Shown here: positions 1 through 7,838 of the stretch, piece after piece
Layout of the letters: the number at the start of each line of letters is the position of its first letter
Numbering within the stretch: the stretch's first letter is position 1
Virus record (IMG/VR): IMGVR_UViG_3300027777_000134
Location: 1-25,869 of that record
DNA: 25,869 nt
Source of the DNA: a virus
Strand: one strand, 5' to 3'
Made by a program: the position numbers and the translations under genes
The notes under the pieces: generated by a model
Told to the model about the DNA's origin: nothing
Database searches by the model: none
Seen by the model: the letters and a program-made list of their open reading frames with translations, nothing else

Positions 1-28
1 AAGCTCTCCCCTTTTTTAAGGAATTACT

Positions 29-442
29 ATGCCTAATACGCAAGCAGTAGGGGTTGCATATAGCGATCCAGAATTCACGACCTGCTACGCAAGCCAAGAA
101 ATTGGTTATAGCGCGGGCGCTCAAGGTGCGGTTACGCAAGCAACAGACAAATCAACGGCAGTCACGTTGAACAAGTCTGCTGGTCGCATCACAATGAACA
201 ACGCGGCTTTGGCCGGTGGTGCAGTAGCAACATTTACGCTGAACAACAACCTGATTTCTGCTAACGACACAATGATTGTGTGTATCTCTAGCGTTACGAC
301 TGGTAGTACCGCTGCTGCATACACCACTTACGTTTGCAGCTTGACCACGGGTTCTGCTGTAATCGCATTGCGTAATTTGAGCGCGACTTCATACTCTGAA
401 GCCGTTATCATCAATTACTCAATCATTCACGGCGCAAGCTAA
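29..442 (+). CDS. Beta-rich virion structural protein, possible head decoration or fibre
   Basis: A 137-residue protein rich in Thr, Ala, Ser and Asn with alternating polar and hydrophobic residues, as expected of an all-beta virion protein. It has no signal peptide or membrane segment. The start is supported by AAGGA at 18-22, six bases before the ATG. It lies directly upstream of the gp4-like tail accessory gene, where P22-type phages have just finished the coat-protein gene, so a capsid-associated decoration or head-fibre role is inferred from place and composition only. No catalytic motif is visible. It is followed by a GC-rich hairpin, and could alternatively be a small tail protein. Confidence 0.75.
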   Translation: MPNTQAVGVAYSDPEFTTCYASQEIGYSAGAQGAVTQATDKSTAVTLNKSAGRITMNNAALAGGAVATFTLNNNLISANDTMIVCISSVTTGSTAAAYTTYVCSLTTGSAVIALRNLSATSYSEAVIINYSIIHGAS

Positions 443-444
443 AC

Positions 445-464
445 GGCGGGGCTTCGGCCCCGTC
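445..464 (+). terminator. Stable UUCG-capped hairpin after the first gene
   Basis: Eight base pairs, 445-452 with 457-464 (one G-T wobble), closed by the very stable TTCG tetraloop, three bases after the stop codon. No T-tract follows, so it is a weak candidate for an intrinsic terminator. It may instead protect the 3' end of the abundant upstream mRNA or attenuate transcription before the tail genes. Confidence 0.5.
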
Positions 465-478
465 TACTGAGGTTTACG

Positions 479-1195
479 ATGGCGACATATTCCGCTGGTG
501 AGCAGATCAACCGCGCCTTGCGTTTGTTAGGTGTCCTAGCAGAAGGTGAGACAACCTCGGCCTCGGTAATGCAAGATTCATTGACTGCAATGAATCAAAT
601 GATTGACAGTTGGAACACCGAGCGCCTATCGGTGTACAACACGCAAGACCAGACATATCTTTGGACGCCAGGTCTGATTACACAAACGCTCGGACCGTCT
701 GGCGACTTTGTGGGCAACCGCCCAATCCTGCTCGACGATGCAACATATTTCCGCGACCCGTCAACGAACGTAAGCTACGGCATCAAGTTTATCAACCAGC
801 AGCAGTACGACGGCATCGCGGTTAAGACCGTGACATCCACGTATCCACAGGTGATGTGGATTAACATGGAATACCCCAACATTATGATGACGATCTACCC
901 CAAACCCACGCGGGTTTTGGAGTGGCACTTCATCAGCGTTGAAGAATTGATGCAGCCAGCTACGCTGGCAACAATCATGGCTTACCCGCCAGGTTACCTG
1001 CGGGCGTTCACTTACAATCTGGCGATGGAAATCGCGCCTGAGTTTGGTGTTGAACCATCAGAGCAGGTCAAGCGGATTGCTATGACCAGCAAGCGCAACC
1101 TCAAGCGCATCAATAATCCTGACGATGTGATGGCAATGCCGTACTCGCTGGTTGCAACGCGCCAGCGGTTCAACGTCTACGCCGGTAACTACTGA
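479..1195 (+). CDS. P22 gp4-like tail accessory factor (head-to-tail connector)
   Basis: A 238-residue protein with the features of the P22 tail accessory factor gp4 family, which binds the portal ring after DNA packaging and forms the platform for the tail. The N-terminal helical part (residues 1-50, with 'INRALRLLGVLAEGE' and 'LTAMNQMIDSWNTERL') and the later 'YPPGYLRAFTYNLAMEIAPEFG' region, about 168-189, are typical of this family. P22 gp4 is shorter (about 166 residues), but longer versions are common. GAGG at 469-472 serves the ATG. Its stop overlaps the start of the gp10-like gene by one base, the same gene order as in P22, which supports the call. Confidence 0.88.
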   Translation: MATYSAGEQINRALRLLGVLAEGETTSASVMQDSLTAMNQMIDSWNTERLSVYNTQDQTYLWTPGLITQTLGPSGDFVGNRPILLDDATYFRDPSTNVSYGIKFINQQQYDGIAVKTVTSTYPQVMWINMEYPNIMMTIYPKPTRVLEWHFISVEELMQPATLATIMAYPPGYLRAFTYNLAMEIAPEFGVEPSEQVKRIAMTSKRNLKRINNPDDVMAMPYSLVATRQRFNVYAGNY

Positions 1196-2724
1196 TGAAA
1201 ACGCCGATTCTGGGATCGGCATACGTTGCTCGGAGCATCAATGCTGCCGACAACAGAATGGTAAATTTGTTTCCGGAGATTATCCCCGAAGGCGGTAAAG
1301 AACCGGCATTTCTAAATCGAGCGCCGGGATTAACAAAACTAGCCACCGTTGGTACTGGTCCCATTCGTGGGCTGTGGACGTTTAACGGTGTTGGGTACGT
1401 TGTCAGCGGGTTAGAACTTTACAAGATTACTAGCAACTACGTTGCTACATTATTGGGTACGGTGTCCGGCACGGGGCCTGTTAGCATGGCTGACAACGGT
1501 ACACAGTTGTTTATCGCCTGTGGTGGCCCAAGCTACATCTACAACTCGCTGACCAACGTATTTGTACAAATCACAGACCCAGACTTTCCTGGCGCTTTGA
1601 CTGTTGGGTATCTGGATGGTTACTTTGTATTTATTGAGCCAAATAGTCAAAAAGTCTGGGTAACTGCGCTTTTAGAAGGTACGTCGGTTGACCCGCTAGA
1701 TTTTGCCAGTGCGGAAGGTTCTCCAGATAATTTGGTTGGCATGATTGTTGACCACCGCGAAGTGTGGTTGTATGGAACCAACTCGGTTGAAGTTTGGTAT
1801 GACTCGGGTAACGCAGACTTTCCGTTGCAACGCATCCAAGGTGCGTATAACGAGATTGGTTGTGCGGCAACGTTCTCGGTAGCCAAGTTAGACAACGGTT
1901 TGTTTTGGTTGGGCGCCGACGCTCGCGGTCAAGGTATCGTTTACCGCGCCAATGGCTATACCGGCCAGCGGGTAAGTACTCACGCAATTGAATACGCGAT
2001 TGCACAATATCCAATTATCAGCGATGCGATAGCGTACACCTATCAGCAAGAAGGTCACGCCTTTTACGTTCTAACATTCCCATCGGCTAATGCAACTTGG
2101 GTGTACGACGTATCTACACAAGCGTGGCATGAACGAGCGACGTTTTCTAACGGTTTGTTTTTGCGCCATCGCAGCAACTGCCAAATGGCGTTTAACAGCG
2201 AGATTGTTGTTGGCGATTTTGCTAATGGCAATTTGTACGCTTTTGATTTAGACATCTATGCTGACAACGGTGCGCCACAAAAATGGTTGCGATCTTGGCG
2301 GGCGCTGCCAACGGGGCAAAACAACCTAACTCGTACGGCGCACCATAGCTTACAACTGGATTGTCAAAGCGGCGTTGGTATCAATAACAGCAGCGGTACA
2401 GATCCAACGTATTTGTTAACAGAATCCGGTTTGTTTATTATTACCGAGAGCGGTGACTATTTGGTCAGCGTCGCTGAAGGTACGCCTACGGTTGGATCTG
2501 ACCCGCAAGTAATGTTGCGATGGTCGGACGATGGCGGTCACACTTGGTCTAACGAGCATTGGGCAACGCTTGGCAAAATTGGCATTTACCAACAGCGTGT
2601 GTTCTGGCGGCGTTTGGGTATGACGCTCAAACTGCGTGATCGAGTGTATGAGTTATCTGGCACAGACCCCGTAAAGATTGCCATTATGGGGGCAGAACTG
2701 CACGCAAGCGGGACAAGTTCTTAA
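1195..2724 (+). CDS. P22 gp10-like packaged DNA stabilisation / tail hub protein
   Basis: A 509-residue protein matching the phage stabilisation family (P22 gp10, 472 residues), which forms the tail hub that plugs the portal channel and retains the packaged DNA. Family-like stretches are the N-terminus (residues 1-30, 'NAADNRMVNLFPE'), 'RAPGLTKLATVGTGPIRGLW' at 42-61 and 'HREVWLYGTNSVEVWYDSG' at 187-205. The body is beta-rich, consistent with the propeller-like fold of gp10. It is translationally coupled to both neighbours by one-base overlaps (TGATG at its start, TAATG at its end). The order gp4-like, gp10-like, fibre reproduces the P22 tail-machine cluster. Confidence 0.9.
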   Translation: MKTPILGSAYVARSINAADNRMVNLFPEIIPEGGKEPAFLNRAPGLTKLATVGTGPIRGLWTFNGVGYVVSGLELYKITSNYVATLLGTVSGTGPVSMADNGTQLFIACGGPSYIYNSLTNVFVQITDPDFPGALTVGYLDGYFVFIEPNSQKVWVTALLEGTSVDPLDFASAEGSPDNLVGMIVDHREVWLYGTNSVEVWYDSGNADFPLQRIQGAYNEIGCAATFSVAKLDNGLFWLGADARGQGIVYRANGYTGQRVSTHAIEYAIAQYPIISDAIAYTYQQEGHAFYVLTFPSANATWVYDVSTQAWHERATFSNGLFLRHRSNCQMAFNSEIVVGDFANGNLYAFDLDIYADNGAPQKWLRSWRALPTGQNNLTRTAHHSLQLDCQSGVGINNSSGTDPTYLLTESGLFIITESGDYLVSVAEGTPTVGSDPQVMLRWSDDGGHTWSNEHWATLGKIGIYQQRVFWRRLGMTLKLRDRVYELSGTDPVKIAIMGAELHASGTSS

Positions 2725-3614
2725 TGCCAGTCATCAATAACATCACCCAGATACCCGCACCTCGGGTTGATTTTATTGACTCGCGCACCGGATTGATGTC
2801 GCGCGAGTGGTACAGGTTTTTTTTGAACCTGTTTACGCTGACCGGTTCTGGTTCAAACGATACGGCAGTTGAATACTTAAACTACGTTCCGCTGCCGCAA
2901 CCATCTGGCTCAAACATCAACGATTTTTCAATTGGTCAGCCAGTCCCAGACAGCGGCGTCATTCAAGTCAATACAGGAACAGGGCTAATTGGTGGCCCAA
3001 TCGTTACGACCGGAACGATTGCGATAGCAAACACTTCAGTCACGCCTGGTAGCTACACAGCAGCAAACATTACGGTCAACGCCCAAGGGCAGTTAACTGC
3101 CGCCAGCAACGGATCGTCTGGAAGTGTTACGCGAGTAAATACCGGCACGGGTCTAACTGGTGGGCCGATAACAACGTCTGGCACGGTCAGTATTGATAAC
3201 ACGGTTGTGACGTTGACTGGCATACAGACGCTAACTAGTAAGACTATTACGGGGTTAGCAACCGGCTCCACGGTTAACGACAGTAGCGGCAATCCTTATG
3301 GGTTTGGTTTCCTTACCATGCCTCAATCGAGCAACATCAGCGGAACGTTGGTTTTGTCAGATAGCGCCAAACATCTTTATTTAACTGGCAACGTTACGGT
3401 GCCGCCCAATAGTAGTGTGGCGTTTGAGATTGGTACGGTTGTAAGCGTCATCAGCAACGCAACCGCGTTGGTTATTCAAGCTGGATCGGGTGTTACTCTT
3501 AAGTTAGCCAACTCAACGTCTACAGGTGACAGATCTGTCGCGTCTAATGGTGTCGCTACCATGATCAAGGTTGCAATCGACACTTGGTACGTTTTTGGTC
3601 TGGGTGTGACATGA
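2724..3614 (+). CDS. Tail fibre / tail needle-region protein with GTGLTGG repeats
   Basis: 296 residues. The N-terminal 45 residues ('APRVDFIDSRTGLMSREWY' followed by 'RFFLNLFTLTG') form a short conserved-looking module that recurs at the start of many phage fibre proteins and probably anchors it to the virion. Then come two copies of a repeat (residues 82-101 and 138-157, core GTGLxGGPIxTxGT) and a 'GSYTAANITVNAQGQLTAAS' segment (109-128), all typical of trimeric fibre shafts. The C-terminal 100 residues are beta-rich, possibly the receptor-binding tip. It follows gp10-like directly, the position of the P22 tail needle gp26. I see no coiled coil like that of gp26, so a fibre is the better call. 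Confidence 0.82.
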   Translation: MPVINNITQIPAPRVDFIDSRTGLMSREWYRFFLNLFTLTGSGSNDTAVEYLNYVPLPQPSGSNINDFSIGQPVPDSGVIQVNTGTGLIGGPIVTTGTIAIANTSVTPGSYTAANITVNAQGQLTAASNGSSGSVTRVNTGTGLTGGPITTSGTVSIDNTVVTLTGIQTLTSKTITGLATGSTVNDSSGNPYGFGFLTMPQSSNISGTLVLSDSAKHLYLTGNVTVPPNSSVAFEIGTVVSVISNATALVIQAGSGVTLKLANSTSTGDRSVASNGVATMIKVAIDTWYVFGLGVT

Positions 3615-4660
3615 GCGGTTTTCTTGGAATGTTCAATTATGGGTATGGGGCAGTACCACCTACTTCATCGCAATACATCGCGTATTCTGGATCGGCCACG
3701 GTTGGCGCAACGGTAGGTGTTTTTCCTTGGGACTCTACAACTGGTTTTGGAACTGTTTATAGCAATCCATCGGCCATAACCTCTATCACCGTACAAGAAA
3801 TTTCGTTTGTACGGGACAATTCTTTAATTTCTGCATCTTTTTCACTATCGCCATACATTTACGCGTGGCCTTGGTCCGCTTCTGGGTACGGAACCAGATA
3901 CTCCAATCCATCCAGTCTTTTAAGCCCAACTGGTACGCCAGTTGGATTTACTTGGACAAACGCGATAGATGCAATTCTTACATTTAACCAATCGTCTCCG
4001 TCTTATCCGCAAGCATGGGCTTGGAGTTCTGGGTTTGGAACCAAATACACCAACGGAAGCGTCATTACCAACAGCGGTGCAACTTACGGAATTTCTCTAA
4101 ACGGCGACAACACGTTGGTGGCGTTTAATTTTAGCGCAACCCCGTATGTTGCTTTGTATCCTTGGTCATCTTCATCTGGGTTTGGTACGCGTTACGCTAA
4201 TCCTTCAACTTCGTACACCGGCAACGCTATACGTCAAACGATTTCGTTTAACAAAGTGACAAACGATTTGGCGCTTGGCGCTGGGCTTAACCCGTACGTT
4301 ACTGCTTACGCAGTTAGTAGTTCTGGGTTTGGTTCAAAATACGCTAACCCAACGCTTGATGGTGTTATAAAAAACACTGTGGATTTCAACCCAGACGGGA
4401 CATATTTGGCAACTGGAACCGGCGCTGGGACACCTATTTTTGTGTATCCTTGGAGTTCTGGGTTTGGCACTAGAATTTTTAGCCCAACGTCTTCTAGCGC
4501 CGTTACAGTGAGCTGGTCAAGCACAGGCACTGAAATCTCTAAAAACGGTGGGCCGATTAACGCTTGGCCTTGGAGCGCAGGGTTTGGTACGCAATACACC
4601 AACCCATCTATTAGTGCAACTACTCCCACTTGTGTGTCTTTTTCTAACCAGTCAAGATGA
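3611..4660 (+). CDS. Seven-repeat beta-propeller protein, putative tail tip or receptor-binding
   Basis: 349 residues containing seven copies of a roughly 40-49 residue repeat whose core is aWPWSsGFGTkYaNPs; the GFGT-like tetrads start at residues 45, 92, 141, 190, 239, 284 and 324. Each unit has a further segment resembling WD40 strands ('VDFNPDGTYLATG' at 257-269). Seven such blades predict a closed propeller, with the N-terminal strands (about 21-38) completing the blade begun by the C-terminus. Start chosen at ATG 3611, which overlaps the fibre stop as ATGA; an in-frame TTG at 3584 lies inside the fibre gene and is unlikely. Placed among tail genes, it probably binds a receptor or caps the fibre; no enzyme motif is visible. 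Function is inference. Confidence 0.85.
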   Translation: MSGFLGMFNYGYGAVPPTSSQYIAYSGSATVGATVGVFPWDSTTGFGTVYSNPSAITSITVQEISFVRDNSLISASFSLSPYIYAWPWSASGYGTRYSNPSSLLSPTGTPVGFTWTNAIDAILTFNQSSPSYPQAWAWSSGFGTKYTNGSVITNSGATYGISLNGDNTLVAFNFSATPYVALYPWSSSSGFGTRYANPSTSYTGNAIRQTISFNKVTNDLALGAGLNPYVTAYAVSSSGFGSKYANPTLDGVIKNTVDFNPDGTYLATGTGAGTPIFVYPWSSGFGTRIFSPTSSSAVTVSWSSTGTEISKNGGPINAWPWSAGFGTQYTNPSISATTPTCVSFSNQSR

Positions 4661-5022
4661 TTACTAACGACGAAAAACTAGCTTCGGCAGTCATGAACGC
4701 CTATTACCGCGAAATGGAAATCTACGGGTATCAGGTGAATATTGACAATTACTCTGCTATGCTAATGGCGTTGCCTTTGGATGATTGGCCCCAGAATTGG
4801 GTGGCATTTAAGGGCGTCAAGATTGACGAACTGCCGCATTCGTTGTCAGATGACGATGCTCAATCAATTAGCGATTACCAGTACCGCGACCGGCTGCGTT
4901 CGTTGATCAGGACCGAACGGGCAGAGCAAAACAAGACTATTCGAATCAGGGACGTTCTTAAGACTCAGATTGGCGACAACTACGACGCGTTGGTTTTGGC
5001 GTATAAGGCAGCACAACCATGA
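4657..5022 (+). CDS. Uncharacterised small protein of the tail-gene cluster
   Basis: 121 residues, mostly predicted helical, with charged C-terminal helices ('YQYRDRLRSLIRTERAEQNK' about 84-103). No membrane segment, signal peptide or recognised motif. The ATGA overlaps at both ends show it is coupled to the propeller gene upstream and a beta-rich gene downstream. From size, helical character and position just after putative receptor-binding genes it could be a fibre assembly chaperone, but nothing in the sequence proves it. Confidence 0.75.
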   Translation: MITNDEKLASAVMNAYYREMEIYGYQVNIDNYSAMLMALPLDDWPQNWVAFKGVKIDELPHSLSDDDAQSISDYQYRDRLRSLIRTERAEQNKTIRIRDVLKTQIGDNYDALVLAYKAAQP

Positions 5023-5354
5023 CTGTTACCGTAAAATTATTGATCCCAGCAAAGCTGGCTGAGCCAAGCCAAACTACCCAATACACTGCCGTTGGCGTCA
5101 CGACGCTGATTGATAAGTTTACCGCGACCAACTTTAGCGGGTCAGCGGCGACCATTAGCGTCAACTTGGTCACGGTTGCAGACTCGGCTGGCAATCAGAA
5201 TTTGATCGTCAAAGCCAAGACACTTCAACCGTCAGAGACGTATACGTTCCCCGAAATCATTGGTTCGGCGTTAGCGCCTGGTGGGTTTATCAGCACCATC
5301 GCAGGGACGGCATCGGCGATCAACATCCGGTCTAACGGGCGGGAGATTACATAA
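5019..5354 (+). CDS. Small beta-rich virion-associated protein
   Basis: 111 residues with alternating hydrophobic and Thr/Ser residues ('VSVNL', 'TVTVKLLIPAKL', 'PSETYTFPEIIGSALAPGGF'), suggesting a compact beta-sandwich. No signal peptide, cysteines or catalytic motif. Coupled by ATGA to the upstream gene and by TAATG to the ejection-type gene, so it is co-translated with virion components. Probably a minor structural protein; I do not recognise the family with certainty. Confidence 0.75.
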   Translation: MTVTVKLLIPAKLAEPSQTTQYTAVGVTTLIDKFTATNFSGSAATISVNLVTVADSAGNQNLIVKAKTLQPSETYTFPEIIGSALAPGGFISTIAGTASAINIRSNGREIT

Positions 5355-6430
5355 TGAATATCTTTCAAAGATTGGTTAATAAAGTAAGTGACGAACTTGC
5401 TGGTCTAGATGATACAGTCCGTGAAAGAATTCCTGGCGGGTGGGCTATTCCAGCACTTTTGGCGGGTGGTTACTATTTTGCGCCTGAAATCGGAGCGTTC
5501 TTTAACCCTGCTACCGGCGGTACGGTAGCCGCCGCTGAAGTTGCAGGCGGCGAGGCAGCAATTAACGCCGCGCTTACTAGTGGTGAATTGGCAAGTACTG
5601 CTGGCGCTACTAATGCTTTAGCAGGGGGCGAAGCACTTACCTCCATGCCTACAAATTTTCTTGGTACGGGCGCAGGAGGTATGACGTTAGGCGGCGACGT
5701 TGCGTCTTCCGCTTTTCCTTTAACAGGCGGTGCTGGTCTTCCAGTAGGTGCGGAATCTACAGGGCTAATGTCCTATCTTCCATCCGGAATTTCTGCTGGA
5801 ACCGCACTTACTGCTGGTAGTGCTTTGTTAGGGGCGGCTGGATCGCTTGGCGCAGCCAATTCAATGTCCAAGGCCAATCAAGCCATAAGTGATTCAAACT
5901 ACAGAATTTTCCAAGAACAGAAAGCACTTCAAGAACCGTGGCGTCAAGCGGGTATAACCGCGCTTAACAAACTGCAATCGCCTGAAATGCAGTTCACGCC
6001 TTTTTCGGCTGACAAATTTCAAGTTGATCCGGGTTACGCTTTTCGTTTGTCAGAAGGCATGAAAGCATTGGACCGTACTGCTGCCGCTCGCGGCGGTTTG
6101 TTATCTGGCGCTACGCTTAAAGGGGCGCAACAATACAATCAAGGTTTGGCGTCGCAGGAATACCAGAATGCTTACAATCGGTACAACACCGATTACAACA
6201 TGAAATTGGCTCCGTTACAGACATTGGCGGGATATGGTCAAGGTGCTACCAATAATTTGGCCGCGACTACTGGCGCATACGGTACAAACCAAGCTGAAAC
6301 GTTAGCCAATACGGGCAACATTAAAGCATCTTCTTATTTGAACGCAACCGACGCTTTGGCTCGCGGTGCAAGTCAATATCTCAGAAACGAAAGCGACAAC
6401 GCTCTCATTGCCGCATTACGGAGGCCGTGA
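5354..6430 (+). CDS. Ejection-type virion protein, P22 gp7-like DNA transfer protein
   Basis: 358 residues. An N-terminal amphipathic segment is followed by a hydrophobic stretch (30-50) and a long low-complexity Gly/Ala/Thr/Leu-rich region (about 51-170). The C-terminal half is helical and contains 'DPGYAFRLSEGMKALD' (225-240) followed by 'RTAAARGGLLSGATLKG' (241-257), a segment typical of phage DNA transfer or internal virion proteins. It is the first of three large consecutive genes in the position of P22 genes 7, 20 and 16, whose products are ejected to build a DNA conduit through the cell envelope. The Gly/Ala-rich region fits a membrane-active role. The exact equivalence to gp7 is inferred from order and motif. 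Confidence 0.8.
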   Translation: MNIFQRLVNKVSDELAGLDDTVRERIPGGWAIPALLAGGYYFAPEIGAFFNPATGGTVAAAEVAGGEAAINAALTSGELASTAGATNALAGGEALTSMPTNFLGTGAGGMTLGGDVASSAFPLTGGAGLPVGAESTGLMSYLPSGISAGTALTAGSALLGAAGSLGAANSMSKANQAISDSNYRIFQEQKALQEPWRQAGITALNKLQSPEMQFTPFSADKFQVDPGYAFRLSEGMKALDRTAAARGGLLSGATLKGAQQYNQGLASQEYQNAYNRYNTDYNMKLAPLQTLAGYGQGATNNLAATTGAYGTNQAETLANTGNIKASSYLNATDALARGASQYLRNESDNALIAALRRP

Positions 6431-6431
6431 A

Positions 6432-7838
6432 ATGCCGCTGAACACTAACCTTTTGCGCGGTTCTGCGGGTATTGAACTGCCAGACCAACTGTCTCGCATG
6501 GCTACGGTCGAGCAGATTAGGTCTGCTCAAATGAACCAAGAAACAGCGCGGTTGAACCAGCAGGCTCGTGAACTAGAGTTGGCTGATAAAGAAGAAGCCA
6601 AAACCATTCTTAACCAAGTATCTTCGCAAATAAAATCTGAAGAAGACTTGCCAAACGCCAGAAGTTTAATTACTGGGCTACAATCGCACCCAAACAAAAT
6701 TGTACGAGATGTAGGCGCGCGTCTTAGGCAAGACCTTGACTTGTATGATGCCGAAGAAAAATACGCCGCAGCACACCCGGGGACAGTAAAAGTTGGTGCT
6801 TTGAGTGGCCCTGAAGGGCAACCCGCGCCTGTAAATAATCTTGCTCCGCAACAGGGGGCTACAAACGCGCTAGTTCCAGATCAATTTAAGCAACAACTTG
6901 ACGCGGAAAGACAATCGGCGGCGCAAAGAGCGCGCTATTGGGAAAGGCAAGCGTTGCGGAATCCAAAATTTGCTCCGCAAGCCAAAGAAGCGCGGGATTA
7001 TTTTAATTCGTTTGGAAAACTTACGGAAGTTGGGCAAGGAAAAACTTTGCTAAGTGGCGGCGTGGGTATGTCGACGCCCGAAGGAACGCCAGCAGATCAA
7101 AGAATGTTTAATGCATACATGAATATGACGCCTGAGCAACAGGCGGCATTTGATAGATTTCAAAAGTCTAACAAACCAAATACAAGTGTAAATCTAAGCG
7201 TTTCAACAGAAGGGAAATATGGCGGGGCTTTTGCTGGAAAACTCGCAGAAAGCGATATTAACTTAAGAGACGCCGCAGCAAGCGCACCAGATGCGGCAAG
7301 AAATGCAAACAGAATTTTAGAAGTTTTGTCTACTGGAAACATAATTGCTGGCCCCGGGGCGGAGTGGAAACTTAAAGCCGCAAAACTATTGAATGCTTCT
7401 GGGCTCCCTGGGTTTGTCGGAAAAGATAATACGGAGTTAATTTCCAACACCGAACAATTGCAAGTAGGTTTGGCATCTCAAACTTTGGATGCAATTAAAA
7501 CCTCTGGTTTGGGGGCAGGAGCAGGATTTACTAACGCCGACAGAGACTTTTTGGAAAAAGCAAAAAGCGGCAACATAGATATGACGCCAGAAACTTTGCG
7601 CCGAACCGCTGAATTGGCAAGAAGATCGGCAGAAGCAACTGCCGAAAAATGGAACACAAGAGTTAGGCAAATACCAAAATCTGCTGTTCAAGGAACTGGT
7701 CTTTCTGTTCAACCTATTGAGTTGCCTAGTAAATTTGAAGCGAAAAAAACCAAAGCATCAACGTCTAAAGCTCCGTCTGGTGTAGACCAATCAATTTGGG
7801 ATGTGATGACGCCAGAGGAGAAAAAACTGTGGCAATGA
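6432..7838 (+). CDS. Ejection-type internal virion protein (middle of three)
   Basis: 468 residues from ATG 6432, which has GGAGG about eight bases upstream; an in-frame start at 6366 lies inside the previous gene and is rejected. Residues 25-60 look like a coiled coil, 155-185 are charged helix, and 295-390 hold a conserved-looking domain with 'GPGAEWKLKAAKLL', 'NTEQLQ' and 'GFTNADRDFLEKAKSGNI' that recurs in phage internal virion proteins. The C-terminus is Lys/Ser-rich and ends 'DVMTPEEKKLWQ'. No enzymatic motif is visible. It sits between two other ejection candidates and overlaps the next gene by four bases, the place of gp20 in P22. Function by context. Confidence 0.78.
   Translation: MPLNTNLLRGSAGIELPDQLSRMATVEQIRSAQMNQETARLNQQARELELADKEEAKTILNQVSSQIKSEEDLPNARSLITGLQSHPNKIVRDVGARLRQDLDLYDAEEKYAAAHPGTVKVGALSGPEGQPAPVNNLAPQQGATNALVPDQFKQQLDAERQSAAQRARYWERQALRNPKFAPQAKEARDYFNSFGKLTEVGQGKTLLSGGVGMSTPEGTPADQRMFNAYMNMTPEQQAAFDRFQKSNKPNTSVNLSVSTEGKYGGAFAGKLAESDINLRDAAASAPDAARNANRILEVLSTGNIIAGPGAEWKLKAAKLLNASGLPGFVGKDNTELISNTEQLQVGLASQTLDAIKTSGLGAGAGFTNADRDFLEKAKSGNIDMTPETLRRTAELARRSAEATAEKWNTRVRQIPKSAVQGTGLSVQPIELPSKFEAKKTKASTSKAPSGVDQSIWDVMTPEEKKLWQ

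Noticed and set aside
1-16. CTCTCCCC followed by a T-run at the left edge as the end of a terminator
   Set aside because: The matching upstream arm would be outside the window, so it cannot be shown.
1631-2014. 127-codon reading frame opposite the gp10-like gene
   Set aside because: Lies inside a clear gene in the other strand, has no ribosome-binding site and a composition unlike a real protein.
2816-2825. Run of eight T residues in the fibre gene, a possible frameshift site
   Set aside because: A -1 shift reaches a stop after about 18 codons and a +1 shift stops at once, so no useful product follows.
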